A model generated the notes under the pieces. It was not told where the DNA came from, searched no databases, and saw only the letters and a list, made by a program, of their open reading frames with translations. Shown one piece after another: positions 8,074 through 16,422 of a stretch of 64,000 nucleotides of DNA. Both the position numbers and the translations under genes were made by a program. The stretch's first letter is position 1, and each line of letters begins with the position of its first letter. The stretch is from QYOJ01 sp964616825 (lineage in GTDB: Bacteria > Bacteroidota > Bacteroidia > Bacteroidales > FEN-979), in NCBI GenBank assembly GCA_964616825.1, contig CAZTSX010000006.1:75563-139562 (forward strand). Direction: 5' to 3'.

Positions 8074-9617
8074 TGCCTGGCTTTTTTTTTGAGCCTGCTT
8101 AATCCGGCCTTCGCCTTCTGGCGAAGGCTGTTTTCATATTCAGCATGTTTGAGCGAAGCACAAATGCGGTAGTTTGTATCGGCACCAATGAAATCTCCTC
8201 TCTTCTCATAAATCAAGCCCAGGTTCAAAGCTGCATTAGCTGCGAAATAGTGAGGGATTTTCCTCCCCAGATTGATTGTTTGTGTATAGAATCCCTCAGC
8301 TCTGGGAATGTTTCCCATTGCATGATGGATTCTTCCCAAACGGTAAGTATATTCCGTTAAATCTTTCCGGCTTCGAATGTATTGATCCAGAGACGTGTTC
8401 AGTAAAATATTCAATCCTTCCCGGTAATACCCTCCATCAAAAAGGAGACGGGCTTTTAACAATGGTAGAGCCGGAATTATTCCGACGTCGTATTCGGCAT
8501 AGGCTTGCTTGTCATCATCTACAATCGCATGCCCATTGACTTTTGCCTTCATAATTTCAGCTTTGTAACGAAGGGTATCTCCCTGGAGGAGGTATATCCA
8601 GGCTAACTTCTGATGTCCGGACTTGATGTAGTTGATCCCTTTAAACTCATCCAGAAACGTATTAAAATAGTTAGAAGCAGAAGTGTCCAGTCTGTTTATA
8701 TGTGCAAGACCCTCAAGAAATTCAAGATATAAGAATGGATAGGTTTCTGCATCGGGTTGATAACTCGAAAGAAGAGCGATCACTTCATCGTTCCTTCCAT
8801 TCTTCATGTAGACGCTCGACTTGGCGAAGACGATCAACGGGCTGTTTTTGTATTGAATAAAAGAGGAGTCCTGGTCAAATCGACGGATAAATTCCAGGGA
8901 TTCTAGCTTGTTGCTATGCAGGTTGGCATATACAAATGCCAGGTAAAAACATGCTTCCGGTTTTAATAATTTATATACCTCATTCGATCCGTTATAGAGG
9001 AAAACGGAATTCAATTCTGCTATACCTTCTGAGATCGTTCCTTCCAATCCAACCAGGTTTGCCAGCCAGAGATAATTCTCCGGAATTAAACCCACAATGA
9101 TGTGAAGGATCCCTTGCCCAACTTTATCTGGCAGGAATTCGGGAAAGAGCTTTTCGTTCTCTTTCAGCAAAAGATACGCCCGCCGAATATCAAAAGCAGC
9201 TGTCATATACTCTCCGAATTTGAGTTTTACAAAAGCCCATTGAAGCTTCACTCCTGCAAGGCACAAACGATAGTAAGGGGATTTTTTATTCCCATCCTCC
9301 AGTAATTTCAGTCGCTTTGACTTGTTCCCTTTCAGAAGCTCGAATTCAAGCTTGTTCTCCCCGGTATAAAGTTTGAAAAAGTCGATATAATTTTCCAGGT
9401 AAACCGGGATCAGGTTTTCCGGATGTTCCTGCAGCTCCTTTTGTAAAAGATTTTGAGCGGCTTCAAAACGAAAGTTTAAGATTTCTTGATAGGCTTCCCT
9501 GCATTGGCTGTTGAAATAATACTGAGCCGATACAACACCAGATAAAAAAAAGAGAGCGCTGATGAGGATTAAACGACCCCCAAACAACGCTCTAGTTTTT
9601 AATCCAATTGAAAACAT
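8070..9617 (-). CDS. Tetratricopeptide-repeat protein, secreted
   Basis: 515 residues. An N-terminal hydrophobic segment after basic residues (LILISALFFLSGVVSAQ) is a signal peptide. The rest is alpha-helical with TPR-like units, for example AYQEILNFRFEAAQNLLQKELQEHPEN near the N-terminus, and two clear units near the C-terminus (YRLGRIHHAMGNIPRAEGFY and ALNLGLIYEKRGDFIGADTNY). Probably a periplasmic scaffold for protein-protein contact; no partner is indicated. ATG overlaps the stop of the upstream zinc-ribbon gene as TAATG, so translation is coupled. Third gene of the Nif3, zinc-ribbon, TPR transcript. Confidence 0.8.
   Translation of the reverse strand: MFSIGLKTRALFGGRLILISALFFLSGVVSAQYYFNSQCREAYQEILNFRFEAAQNLLQKELQEHPENLIPVYLENYIDFFKLYTGENKLEFELLKGNKSKRLKLLEDGNKKSPYYRLCLAGVKLQWAFVKLKFGEYMTAAFDIRRAYLLLKENEKLFPEFLPDKVGQGILHIIVGLIPENYLWLANLVGLEGTISEGIAELNSVFLYNGSNEVYKLLKPEACFYLAFVYANLHSNKLESLEFIRRFDQDSSFIQYKNSPLIVFAKSSVYMKNGRNDEVIALLSSYQPDAETYPFLYLEFLEGLAHINRLDTSASNYFNTFLDEFKGINYIKSGHQKLAWIYLLQGDTLRYKAEIMKAKVNGHAIVDDDKQAYAEYDVGIIPALPLLKARLLFDGGYYREGLNILLNTSLDQYIRSRKDLTEYTYRLGRIHHAMGNIPRAEGFYTQTINLGRKIPHYFAANAALNLGLIYEKRGDFIGADTNYRICASLKHAEYENSLRQKAKAGLSRLKKKARH
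8107..8134 (+). terminator. Hairpin terminator embedded in the convergent TPR gene
   Basis: A perfect 9-bp stem, GCCTTCGCC / GGCGAAGGC, with a TTCT loop is followed by TG and TTTT. It begins 34 bases after the stop of the FadL-like gene but lies inside the coding 3' end of the opposite gene. It is probably the terminator of the plus-strand transcript. Confidence 0.5.
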
Positions 9618-10546
9618 TATTTTACATAGTTGACAATCCCGTCATCCACAAGAATTCTTCCACAATATTCACAAACAATAACCTTCTTGTGCATCCGGAT
9701 ATCCAGTTGATGCTGAGGGGGGATTTTATTGAAGCATCCGCCGCAGGCATCACGCTCAATTTGAACCACAGCAAGACCATTTCTGGCATTCTTGCGAATC
9801 CGTGAATAAGCAGTTAAAAGACGCTCCTCTATGAACTTCTGATTTTCTTCAGAACTCTTGATCAAATCACTTTCCTCTTTCTCGGTCTCAGCGATGATAT
9901 CATCCAATTCATTTTTCTTGATTTCCAGATCTGCACGCCTCTCATCCAGCACGCTCTCCAGCCTTTCTATCTCCTGTTTCTTTCCATCCAGTGAACCCTG
10001 GAACTCTTTGATCCGTTTTTCAGCAAGCTGAATTTCCAGGTTTTGAAACTCGATCTCTTTGGAGAGCGAGTCATACTCCCTGTTATTCCGTACATTCATC
10101 TGCTGCTCTTCGTAACGTTTAATAAGGGTTTTGCTATCCTTGATCCCATTCTGCTTTTCCAAAATAGATTTTTCTTGAGTGACTGTTTCCTGAATGTAAT
10201 TTTCCACCCGGGTTCCAAGTCCTGCGATCTCATCTTCCAAATCCTGGACCTCCAGGGGGAGTTCTCCTCTGATAATGCGAATTTTATCAACCTGGGAATC
10301 TATCTGCTGGAGGTTGTATAAAGCAACTAACTTTTGCTCATTAGAAAATTCAGCTTTTTCGTCTTGCTCTTCTTTCTTTTGTTTCTTCTCAACCGTCTTC
10401 TTTTCCTTAACCTTAAGGTTTTTCAGCTTCTCTTTTTCCGTCTTCTCCTTCTCCTTCTTAGGTTCGCTTTTTACCTTTGGTGGTTCTTTCTTTTTCAGCT
10501 TTGAAGGTTCCGAAGTTGCAATAGGATCACTCTTTTTTTTCGCCAT
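9617..10546 (-). CDS. Coiled-coil protein with C4 zinc ribbon (zf-RING_7 / CT398-like)
   Basis: 309 residues. Residues 1-65 are extremely Lys/Glu-rich (KKKEPPKVKSEPKKEKE and similar). About 70-240 is a long coiled coil with heptads (IKRYEEQQMNVRNNREYDSLSKEIE). The C-terminus carries a C4 zinc ribbon, ACGGCFNKIPPQ...VCEYCGRIL, as in the CT398/HP0958 family. HP0958 binds sigma54 and flagellin mRNA in Helicobacter, but Bacteroidetes members lack that context and their role is unknown. The gene sits 10 bases behind the Nif3-family gene, an arrangement often kept in Bacteroidetes, and overlaps the TPR gene by one base. Confidence 0.88.
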   Translation of the reverse strand: MAKKKSDPIATSEPSKLKKKEPPKVKSEPKKEKEKTEKEKLKNLKVKEKKTVEKKQKKEEQDEKAEFSNEQKLVALYNLQQIDSQVDKIRIIRGELPLEVQDLEDEIAGLGTRVENYIQETVTQEKSILEKQNGIKDSKTLIKRYEEQQMNVRNNREYDSLSKEIEFQNLEIQLAEKRIKEFQGSLDGKKQEIERLESVLDERRADLEIKKNELDDIIAETEKEESDLIKSSEENQKFIEERLLTAYSRIRKNARNGLAVVQIERDACGGCFNKIPPQHQLDIRMHKKVIVCEYCGRILVDDGIVNYVK

Positions 10547-10556
10547 AATTCAGCAA

Positions 10557-11651
10557 TTATAAATAGTTTATCGGATTTATTTCACGCTCAGAAATGAGGA
10601 CCGCAAAGGTAGGAAATTTTTCAATTAGAACCGCATGGAGCATCTCTTTTACAAAGTGTTCACTTTCATAGTGTCCAATGTCAGCCAGCAGAAGATCCTC
10701 TCTACCTGCCTGAAAATCATGATACCTGAGGTCACCTGTCAGAAAAAGATCGATACCATGCCGGATGACCTCCGGAATCAGAAATGTTCCGGAACCACTG
10801 CACAATGCAATTTTTGAGATCTTCCTGTTAAGTGGAACCGTATGTCTCAATACCTTCATGCTAAAAAGTTCCTTCACCAAACAAAGAATATCTGTATCCC
10901 GTTTTGATTCAGGGAGAGTTCCCACAATACCTGCGCCAACTTTCGAAAAGGAATTGGATAGAGGATAGATATCATAAGCTACCTCTTCATACGGATGACT
11001 CTCCTGAAGTACTTGTATCAGTTTCTTCTCAATATGAATCGGAAATATGACCTCAATCCGGTTCTCATCTTCAAAATGAACAATGTTTTTTTCTCCAACG
11101 AATGGTTTGGCCTCATCGGATGCCCGGAAACTACCCTGACCGCTCCCGGTGTAACTGCAACAACCATATTCACCAATTTGACCTGCGCCTGCTTCAAACA
11201 AAGCCTCTCTAACGCTCGATGTTTGACCGATCGGACAAAAAGTGACCAGTTTCTTCAGGTATCCGGTCTTGGGTTTTAGTATGGAAATTTTTTCCAATCC
11301 AAGCTTTTTTCCAAGAAAATAATTCAGGCTCTCCAACTTGTTATCCAGGTTTGTATGGAGAGCATAAATCCCAATATTGTTCTGAACAGCAAATTGAATG
11401 ACTGGATATTCATGAATAGCAGGAGTGAGCTTTTTCAGACCATGAAAGATCAACGGATGATGTGATACAACCAGGTTGCATTTGTTTGAAATAGCTTCCT
11501 GAAGAACTTCAGCAGTTGTATCCAAACTGATAAGAATCCCGGTTACTTCCGTATTCGGATCTCCTATGATTAATCCCGAATTATCCCATTCATCCTGGTA
11601 AGACAAAGGTGCCCAGGATTCCATTGTTGCAATGATCTCGTGTAGTTTCAT
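10557..11651 (-). CDS. Nif3-like dinuclear metal-centre protein (YqfO/YbgI family)
   Basis: 364 residues from ATG 11651 (MKLHEIIATMESWAP). The frame extends to 11762, but a -7 box at 11672-11679 lies inside that extension, so the shorter start is preferred. Motifs typical of the hexameric Nif3 family: DNSGLIIGDP, VSHHPLIFHGLKKLT (metal-binding His pair), YALHTNLDN, and near the C-terminus LTGDLRYHDFQ and DIGHYESEHF (metal ligands). The inserted central domain of about 130 residues marks the long Bacillus YqfO-type form. Function is not settled; some members are annotated as GTP cyclohydrolase-like without solid support. First gene of an apparent three-gene transcript. Confidence 0.92.
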   Translation of the reverse strand: MKLHEIIATMESWAPLSYQDEWDNSGLIIGDPNTEVTGILISLDTTAEVLQEAISNKCNLVVSHHPLIFHGLKKLTPAIHEYPVIQFAVQNNIGIYALHTNLDNKLESLNYFLGKKLGLEKISILKPKTGYLKKLVTFCPIGQTSSVREALFEAGAGQIGEYGCCSYTGSGQGSFRASDEAKPFVGEKNIVHFEDENRIEVIFPIHIEKKLIQVLQESHPYEEVAYDIYPLSNSFSKVGAGIVGTLPESKRDTDILCLVKELFSMKVLRHTVPLNRKISKIALCSGSGTFLIPEVIRHGIDLFLTGDLRYHDFQAGREDLLLADIGHYESEHFVKEMLHAVLIEKFPTFAVLISEREINPINYL

Positions 11652-11671
11652 TTCTGTTAATCTTACTGCAT

Positions 11672-11679
11672 CAAAATTA
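11672..11679 (-). promoter_or_regulatory. Bacteroidetes -7 box for the Nif3-family gene
   Basis: Minus-strand TAATTTTG matches TAnnTTTG. Transcription would begin near 11669, 18 bases before ATG 11651, which supports that start over the longer frame. Confidence 0.5.
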
Positions 11680-11795
11680 CGAAAAGAAAGGATGAATTCC
11701 AATTCTGTCATGATGTTGAAAAATGTTCGCAACTTTGTTAATAAAAAAGGGCGTGCACACAAAGATTCAAGTAAAAAATGTGGAATCTTTGTTCT

Positions 11796-12191
11796 ATGAA
11801 ATCGACTTTAGTTTTTATCGTTGACAAGAATCCAATCCACAGCAGCCTGCTGAAATATCATTTGACAATTCAGCGGTTTTCAAATGTTCAGTTATATCAT
11901 TCAGCTGAAGAGTGTCTTTATCGCTTACGAAAAGATATTACACCTCAATACCTGATTACCGAAAATGAACTGTCGGATTACGATAGCCTGGATTTCCTAA
12001 GGATAGTTAAAAAGATCTCTCCTTCAACACAGGTGCTCTTCTTCTCTTCCAATGATGATCCGATTCTTGCCATGCGTTTGATTGATTCAGGTGCCATTGA
12101 TTATGTCATAAAAACCGAAAAGCTTGATGATGGCATCCAAGATCTGATCAAGAATATTATTTTCCTTCAACGGGAAAAGATTCAAGCTTAA
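11796..12191 (+). CDS. Stand-alone receiver-domain protein with Asp-to-Glu at the phosphosite
   Basis: 131 residues from ATG 11796 (MKSTLVFIVDKNP); the frame can extend six codons upstream. It is a single CheY-like receiver domain with no output domain. Aligned by eye with CheY, the acidic pair is reduced to D10, the phosphoacceptor position in QYLITENELSDYDSLDFLR is E56 instead of Asp, the switch Ser is S84/S85, and the conserved Lys is K106 in DYVIKTE. It should not be phosphorylated normally; Glu may mimic the phosphorylated state. It stands alone between divergent nif3 and lpxK, with a hairpin directly after it. No kinase is in the window. Confidence 0.85.
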   Translation: MKSTLVFIVDKNPIHSSLLKYHLTIQRFSNVQLYHSAEECLYRLRKDITPQYLITENELSDYDSLDFLRIVKKISPSTQVLFFSSNDDPILAMRLIDSGAIDYVIKTEKLDDGIQDLIKNIIFLQREKIQA

Positions 12192-12208
12192 CCATCCCGT
12201 CTTCCAGG

Positions 12209-12236
12209 AATGTTAGGTAAACATCCTAACATTTTA
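12209..12236 (+). terminator. Hairpin after the receiver gene
   Basis: Perfect 9-bp stem AATGTTAGG / CCTAACATT with a 7-base loop, followed by TTATT. It starts 18 bases after the receiver stop. The U-tract is short, so termination strength is uncertain. Confidence 0.55.
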
Positions 12237-12285
12237 TTGGATTGTATTTATTTTCTTTGTACCTTTCGCCGCTTCCCGAAAAAAC

Positions 12286-13341
12286 ATGAGGTTTCATAAG
12301 CTACTCCTATTGCCCTTTTCACTCCTTTATGGAGTGGTCATGTTGATACGCAACTGTCTATTTAGTTGGGGTTGGTTGCCATCCAGAAAATTCGAAACAG
12401 CGATTATATCTGTCGGGAACCTCTCCTTTGGAGGCACAGGAAAAACTCCACATATTGAATATCTCATCCGCCTTTTACATAAACAGTCTCTCGTCGCAAC
12501 ACTCAGCAGAGGGTATGGGAGATCAAGCCAGGGTTTTGTGCTTGCTTCCAAACGATCTGCCTATAAATACATTGGAGATGAACCACTGCAATTTGCCAAA
12601 AAATTTGATGACATCAAAGTAGCTGTAGATGAAAACAGGGTTAATGGTATTGAAGTGTTACAAAGGAAGTTTAACGACCTGGATGTAATCCTGCTGGATG
12701 ATGCTTTTCAACACCGGCATGTCAACCCGGGATTATCAATTCTACTAACCGATTTCCATAAACTGTATACGGATGACCTGGTCTTTCCCTCCGGGACGCT
12801 TCGGGAGTTCTCCTGCGGATCAAAACGTGCTGACATCATTATTGTCACCAAAACACCAAAAATATTTTCCCCGATCACCCGGAGACGACTATTGGGAGAG
12901 TTGAAACCTCATGCTCGGCAACAAGTTTATTTCACATATATTCAATACGGCAAGCCGATCCCTGTAACATCAGATCACGCGAACTTATCTCCAAATGATA
13001 ACTCTGTCATTCTCCTCTTTACCGGGATCGCGAATGACTATCCTATACGAGAGCATTTAAACAGACAATGCCGGGAGGTTGAAGTGATGAAATTTCCTGA
13101 TCATCACCCATTTAACATAGAGGATCTGAAGAATATCAAATCCAGGTTTGATGACATTCACACGAGGAAGAAAGTGCTCTTCACAACAGAGAAAGACCTC
13201 ATGAGGCTGAAAACTCCTGAACTAAGTAATTATATCAAGCGATTGCCATTATTTTACCTTCCCATTGAGGTTATCTTTCATGGTCAAAGCAAGGATCAAT
13301 TTGATCAAACCATTATTGAGTATGTTGAAAAAAAATCATGA
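12286..13341 (+). CDS. lpxK: Tetraacyldisaccharide 4'-kinase
   Basis: LpxK phosphorylates the 4' position of the lipid A disaccharide precursor using ATP at the inner membrane. The start MRFHKLLLLPFSLLYGVVMLIRN is the usual membrane-anchoring N-terminus. The Walker A is VGNLSFGGTGKTP (about 43-55), followed by LSRGYGR, the metal/nucleotide residues GDEPLQFAKK, DVILLDDAFQHR, and VTKTP. The C-terminal lobe has FTGIANDYPIREHL and FPDHHPF, both family hallmarks. Length of 351 residues is standard. It precedes the LpxR-like gene by 163 bases, placing two lipid A genes side by side, though a hairpin and a separate -7 box lie between. Confidence 0.96.
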   Translation: MRFHKLLLLPFSLLYGVVMLIRNCLFSWGWLPSRKFETAIISVGNLSFGGTGKTPHIEYLIRLLHKQSLVATLSRGYGRSSQGFVLASKRSAYKYIGDEPLQFAKKFDDIKVAVDENRVNGIEVLQRKFNDLDVILLDDAFQHRHVNPGLSILLTDFHKLYTDDLVFPSGTLREFSCGSKRADIIIVTKTPKIFSPITRRRLLGELKPHARQQVYFTYIQYGKPIPVTSDHANLSPNDNSVILLFTGIANDYPIREHLNRQCREVEVMKFPDHHPFNIEDLKNIKSRFDDIHTRKKVLFTTEKDLMRLKTPELSNYIKRLPLFYLPIEVIFHGQSKDQFDQTIIEYVEKKS

Positions 13342-13406
13342 ATCCGTTGAATTCCCGGAAAGCAAAACATCACTAAAACCAAATATAACTACCATCATTA
13401 AAATCT

Positions 13407-13427
13407 GCTAAAGAATCTTTAGCTTTT
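13407..13427 (+). terminator. Weak hairpin terminator after lpxK
   Basis: GCTAAAG / CTTTAGC stem with an AAT loop followed by TTTT, 65 bases after the lpxK stop. The stem is AT-rich, so this may be weak. Confidence 0.4.
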
Positions 13428-13487
13428 ACAAAAAAGTCCGGCACTTTCAGTTTCTATTTTTTCCGTGTGGTCACTCATTGGAATAAG

Positions 13488-13495
13488 TAACTTTG
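13488..13495 (+). promoter_or_regulatory. -7 box for the LpxR-like gene
   Basis: TAACTTTG matches TAnnTTTG. Transcription would start near 13498, only about 7 bases before ATG 13505, giving a very short leader. Confidence 0.45.
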
Positions 13496-13504
13496 TCCCA
13501 GAAA

Positions 13505-14776
13505 ATGAATCGCCATGTCCTCATCGGTTTTCTGGTCATTTTTCTTTCTGGTTGTGTGCAGGATGATCCAGTAGATATAGGAGTACAGACCACTCAGCCT
13601 CAAAGGAACTATCCAGGGGAAGTGTATCGCTCATATCATCCTCTTTCCTTCGTAATGAGTCCTGACCCGGTTTCAATATCCAGGATGCCTGAGTTGCCTG
13701 ATAGCGCACCCTGGAAACATGTTCCAAAACATAAGATTCAACGATATGCTGAGTTAATATCTACCCTGGAGATGTTTCGAGATCAGAACATCGTTTTGGA
13801 TCTTAATGAACCTGTTCGCCGAAAGTATCTCAAATCATTTGTTGAGAATGGTCCTTTCAAGTCAATGATTACTCTCAGTTCTGAAAGCTATTTTCACCTT
13901 CAGCTGGATAATGATATATTTAATTATAGTGACAGATTTTTTACAAGCGGATTGAGGGTGGATGTGATCGTTCCTGCCTTCAGGTACAATCCATTAAACT
14001 TCTTAATGATCCCTTACTGGGGTAGCGGAATTAATTATTATGGTATCTGTATCGTTCAGAATATCTACACCCCTTCGACAACGAAAATAGGAGGTATTCT
14101 TTTTGACGATCGTCCTTACGCCGGTTATCTCTATGTCGGGAGTTATAAGATCACCAATGATCTCTCAAAAAGGATAAGGTTCTCCAGTGAGTTTCAGATT
14201 GGCATAATCGGACCTTCATCATTTGGGGGAGCCTTACAGATTGCGTTCCATTCGAGCACTCCAGAAAACCATCTGCCATTAGGCTGGGAGTATCAGATAC
14301 AGGATGATTTGTTGCTGAATTACAAGGCAGAGATCGAAAAAGGCATCCTCAGCACCCGTTATCTGGAGAGCAACCTTCATGTAACTGGCATATTGGGGAC
14401 AGTCTATACAAATATCTCAGGCGGGATCTATCTCAGGACCGGGTTGTTCAATCCATACTTCCGTAATCTGTTTTTGTCGAAATGGTCGCTCAATAAAAAA
14501 AGAGGGGATAGAAATTTCCAGTGTTACTTCTTTATTGACCTGGGAGGAAGGTTTGTTGGATATGATGCGACCCTGGAGGGTGGGGTGTTCAATCGGACCA
14601 GTATTTATACCTTGCCGTCTGGTGACATGAACAGATTATTGCTGCTTGGATCAGCTGGATTGACAATCACTCACGGGGGCGTTCAGATCAAAGGGGAGCA
14701 ATTTTTACTGAGTCCCGAATTCAAAAATGGGTGGTGGCATAAATGGTTAAGCATAAGTTTGACCTACAGCTTTTAA
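13505..14776 (+). CDS. LpxR-like lipid A deacylase (DUF2219 family) with lipoprotein signal
   Basis: 423 residues from ATG 13505; the frame opens four codons earlier with TTG. The N-terminus is a lipoprotein signal (LIGFLVIFLSGC). After a linker of about 110 residues the LpxR barrel begins: LQLDNDIFNYSDRFFTSG contains the catalytic-region N136-D137 and T147, DDRPYAGYLYVG is the most recognisable family motif, and QIAFHSS supplies H249, matching the catalytic His of Salmonella LpxR. LpxR removes the 3'-acyloxyacyl group of lipid A at the outer membrane in a calcium-dependent way. The lipobox ahead of a barrel is unusual. C-terminal LSISLTYSF is typical of outer-membrane barrels. Confidence 0.85.
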   Translation: MNRHVLIGFLVIFLSGCVQDDPVDIGVQTTQPQRNYPGEVYRSYHPLSFVMSPDPVSISRMPELPDSAPWKHVPKHKIQRYAELISTLEMFRDQNIVLDLNEPVRRKYLKSFVENGPFKSMITLSSESYFHLQLDNDIFNYSDRFFTSGLRVDVIVPAFRYNPLNFLMIPYWGSGINYYGICIVQNIYTPSTTKIGGILFDDRPYAGYLYVGSYKITNDLSKRIRFSSEFQIGIIGPSSFGGALQIAFHSSTPENHLPLGWEYQIQDDLLLNYKAEIEKGILSTRYLESNLHVTGILGTVYTNISGGIYLRTGLFNPYFRNLFLSKWSLNKKRGDRNFQCYFFIDLGGRFVGYDATLEGGVFNRTSIYTLPSGDMNRLLLLGSAGLTITHGGVQIKGEQFLLSPEFKNGWWHKWLSISLTYSF

Positions 14777-14800
14777 TGTTGAAAACTTTAATCGCATTTT

Positions 14801-14834
14801 TTTGAAGATTTCAGCCGTGGAAGTTTTACTTTTG
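14801..14834 (+). promoter_or_regulatory. dnaB promoter (TTTG-N22-TACTTTTG)
   Basis: A -33 TTTG (14801-14804) and -7 TACTTTTG (14827-14834) are separated by 22 bases, within the Bacteroidetes range. The -7 box ends 4 bases before ATG 14839, so the mRNA would be nearly leaderless unless ATG 14848 is used. Confidence 0.6.
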
Positions 14835-14838
14835 AACT

Positions 14839-16422
14839 ATGGAAGAGATGAAACGTGATGGTCCTGACCCCCTGGGCCAGGATAAAAAACAATTGCAGGA
14901 CAATCAACGTACGAATAGAAAACAGGCGAAGAAGAGTCCTGTATCAGAAGTCTTTATAGAGCATGGCAAGGTTCCTCCACAGGCTGTAGATCTTGAAGAG
15001 GCTGTTCTCGGAGCCATGATGCTTGAGAAAGATCCGTTGACAGATGTGATTGAAATCCTGAAGCCTGAGATTTTTTATAAAGAGGCTCATCAGATCATAT
15101 TCAAAACGATTAAAAATCTTTTTGCCAGCACGGAGCCCGTCGATATTTTGACAGTTACAGAAGCCCTAAGGAAAAGTGGCGAGCTGGATCTGGTTGGCGG
15201 TCCCTATTACATTACCATGTTGACCAACCGGGTTGCTTCTGCAGCTAATATTGAATACCATGCGCGCATTCTTCTCCAGAAATATATTCAACGTGAACTG
15301 ATACATATCTCATCTGAAGTAATCAAAGAGGCTTATGAGGATACCACAGACGTATTAGATCTCCTGGATAGAGCTGAAAACAACTTATTCTATATCTCGG
15401 AAAACAGTCTTCGCAGGACCTCCCGTTCCATGGAAGATCTTGTCAAGGAAGCCATCCAGGAGATTGCTGCCGGAGAGAAACAAGCCGGGCAACTCAGAGG
15501 TGTTGGATCCGGATTTACGGAACTCGACAGGGTAACTGGTGGCTGGCAATGCGCTGAGCTATCGATTTTAGCATCCCGGCCCGGCATGGGAAAAACAGCG
15601 ATGGCTTTAACGATGGCACGAAATGCAGCAGTTAATTTCAATAAACCTGTTGTTGTATTCTCTCTTGAGATGTCTGCCGTTCAGCTCGTTACACGCCTAA
15701 TTGCCAGCGAGACAGGGATCCCGGCCGAGAAATTGAAGAGAGGAACTCTTGACACAGACGAATGGAACCTGCTCAACAGCAAAGTCTCACATTTGATTGA
15801 CGCTCCGCTATATATAGACGACACCCCTGCACTGACCCTCTTTGAACTTCGCGCAAAAAGCCGGAGGCTTAAACAACAATATGATGTTGAAATGATCATT
15901 CTCGACTATTTGCAACTGATGCAGGGAGGTGCAGAGCACAAAGGGAACCGTGAGCAGGAGATTAGCAGTATTTCTCGTTCCCTGAAGGCCCTGGCTAAAG
16001 AGCTAAATGTTCCTATCATTGCGTTGTCCCAGTTAAGCCGTGAAGTCGAGAAACGTGGTGGGACAAAGAAGCCCATTCTCTCTGACCTGCGTGAGTCGGG
16101 TTCGATCGAACAGGATGCAGATATGGTCCTCTTTATCTACCGGCCTGAATATTATAAAATCGATGTAGATGAGAAAGGGGAGTCCACAACCGGACTGGCT
16201 GAGATCAGCATTGCAAAAAACAGAAGCGGCCCAACCAAGGAGATTAAACTACGGTTTATAGCCAGGTATGCGAAATTTATTGATTATGAAGATGATGCCG
16301 CCTTTGCTGATACTTTTTCCCCCAGCGCTTCGTTTGATGGTAATGTACGAACGCGCAAGGTAATGTCGAGAATGGATGACATGGAGTCTGATGAGAGTAG
16401 TCCCGATGAAACCCCGTTTTAA
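14839..16422 (+). CDS. dnaB: Replicative DNA helicase
   Basis: Hexameric 5'-3' helicase that unwinds DNA at the replication fork. Residues 1-50 form a basic, Gln/Lys-rich extension usual in Bacteroidetes. The N-terminal primase-interacting domain starts at VPPQAVDLEEAVLGAMMLEKD. The RecA-like domain has Walker A SRPGMGKTA (about 248-256), EMSAVQL, Walker B MIILDYLQLM, the DLRESGSIEQDAD arginine-finger region, and AKNRSGPT near the end. It is 527 residues with no intein. An acidic tail (DDMESDESSPDE) resembles a protein-binding tip. The next gene starts inside its last 17 bases, so they are translationally coupled. Confidence 0.97.
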   Translation: MEEMKRDGPDPLGQDKKQLQDNQRTNRKQAKKSPVSEVFIEHGKVPPQAVDLEEAVLGAMMLEKDPLTDVIEILKPEIFYKEAHQIIFKTIKNLFASTEPVDILTVTEALRKSGELDLVGGPYYITMLTNRVASAANIEYHARILLQKYIQRELIHISSEVIKEAYEDTTDVLDLLDRAENNLFYISENSLRRTSRSMEDLVKEAIQEIAAGEKQAGQLRGVGSGFTELDRVTGGWQCAELSILASRPGMGKTAMALTMARNAAVNFNKPVVVFSLEMSAVQLVTRLIASETGIPAEKLKRGTLDTDEWNLLNSKVSHLIDAPLYIDDTPALTLFELRAKSRRLKQQYDVEMIILDYLQLMQGGAEHKGNREQEISSISRSLKALAKELNVPIIALSQLSREVEKRGGTKKPILSDLRESGSIEQDADMVLFIYRPEYYKIDVDEKGESTTGLAEISIAKNRSGPTKEIKLRFIARYAKFIDYEDDAAFADTFSPSASFDGNVRTRKVMSRMDDMESDESSPDETPF

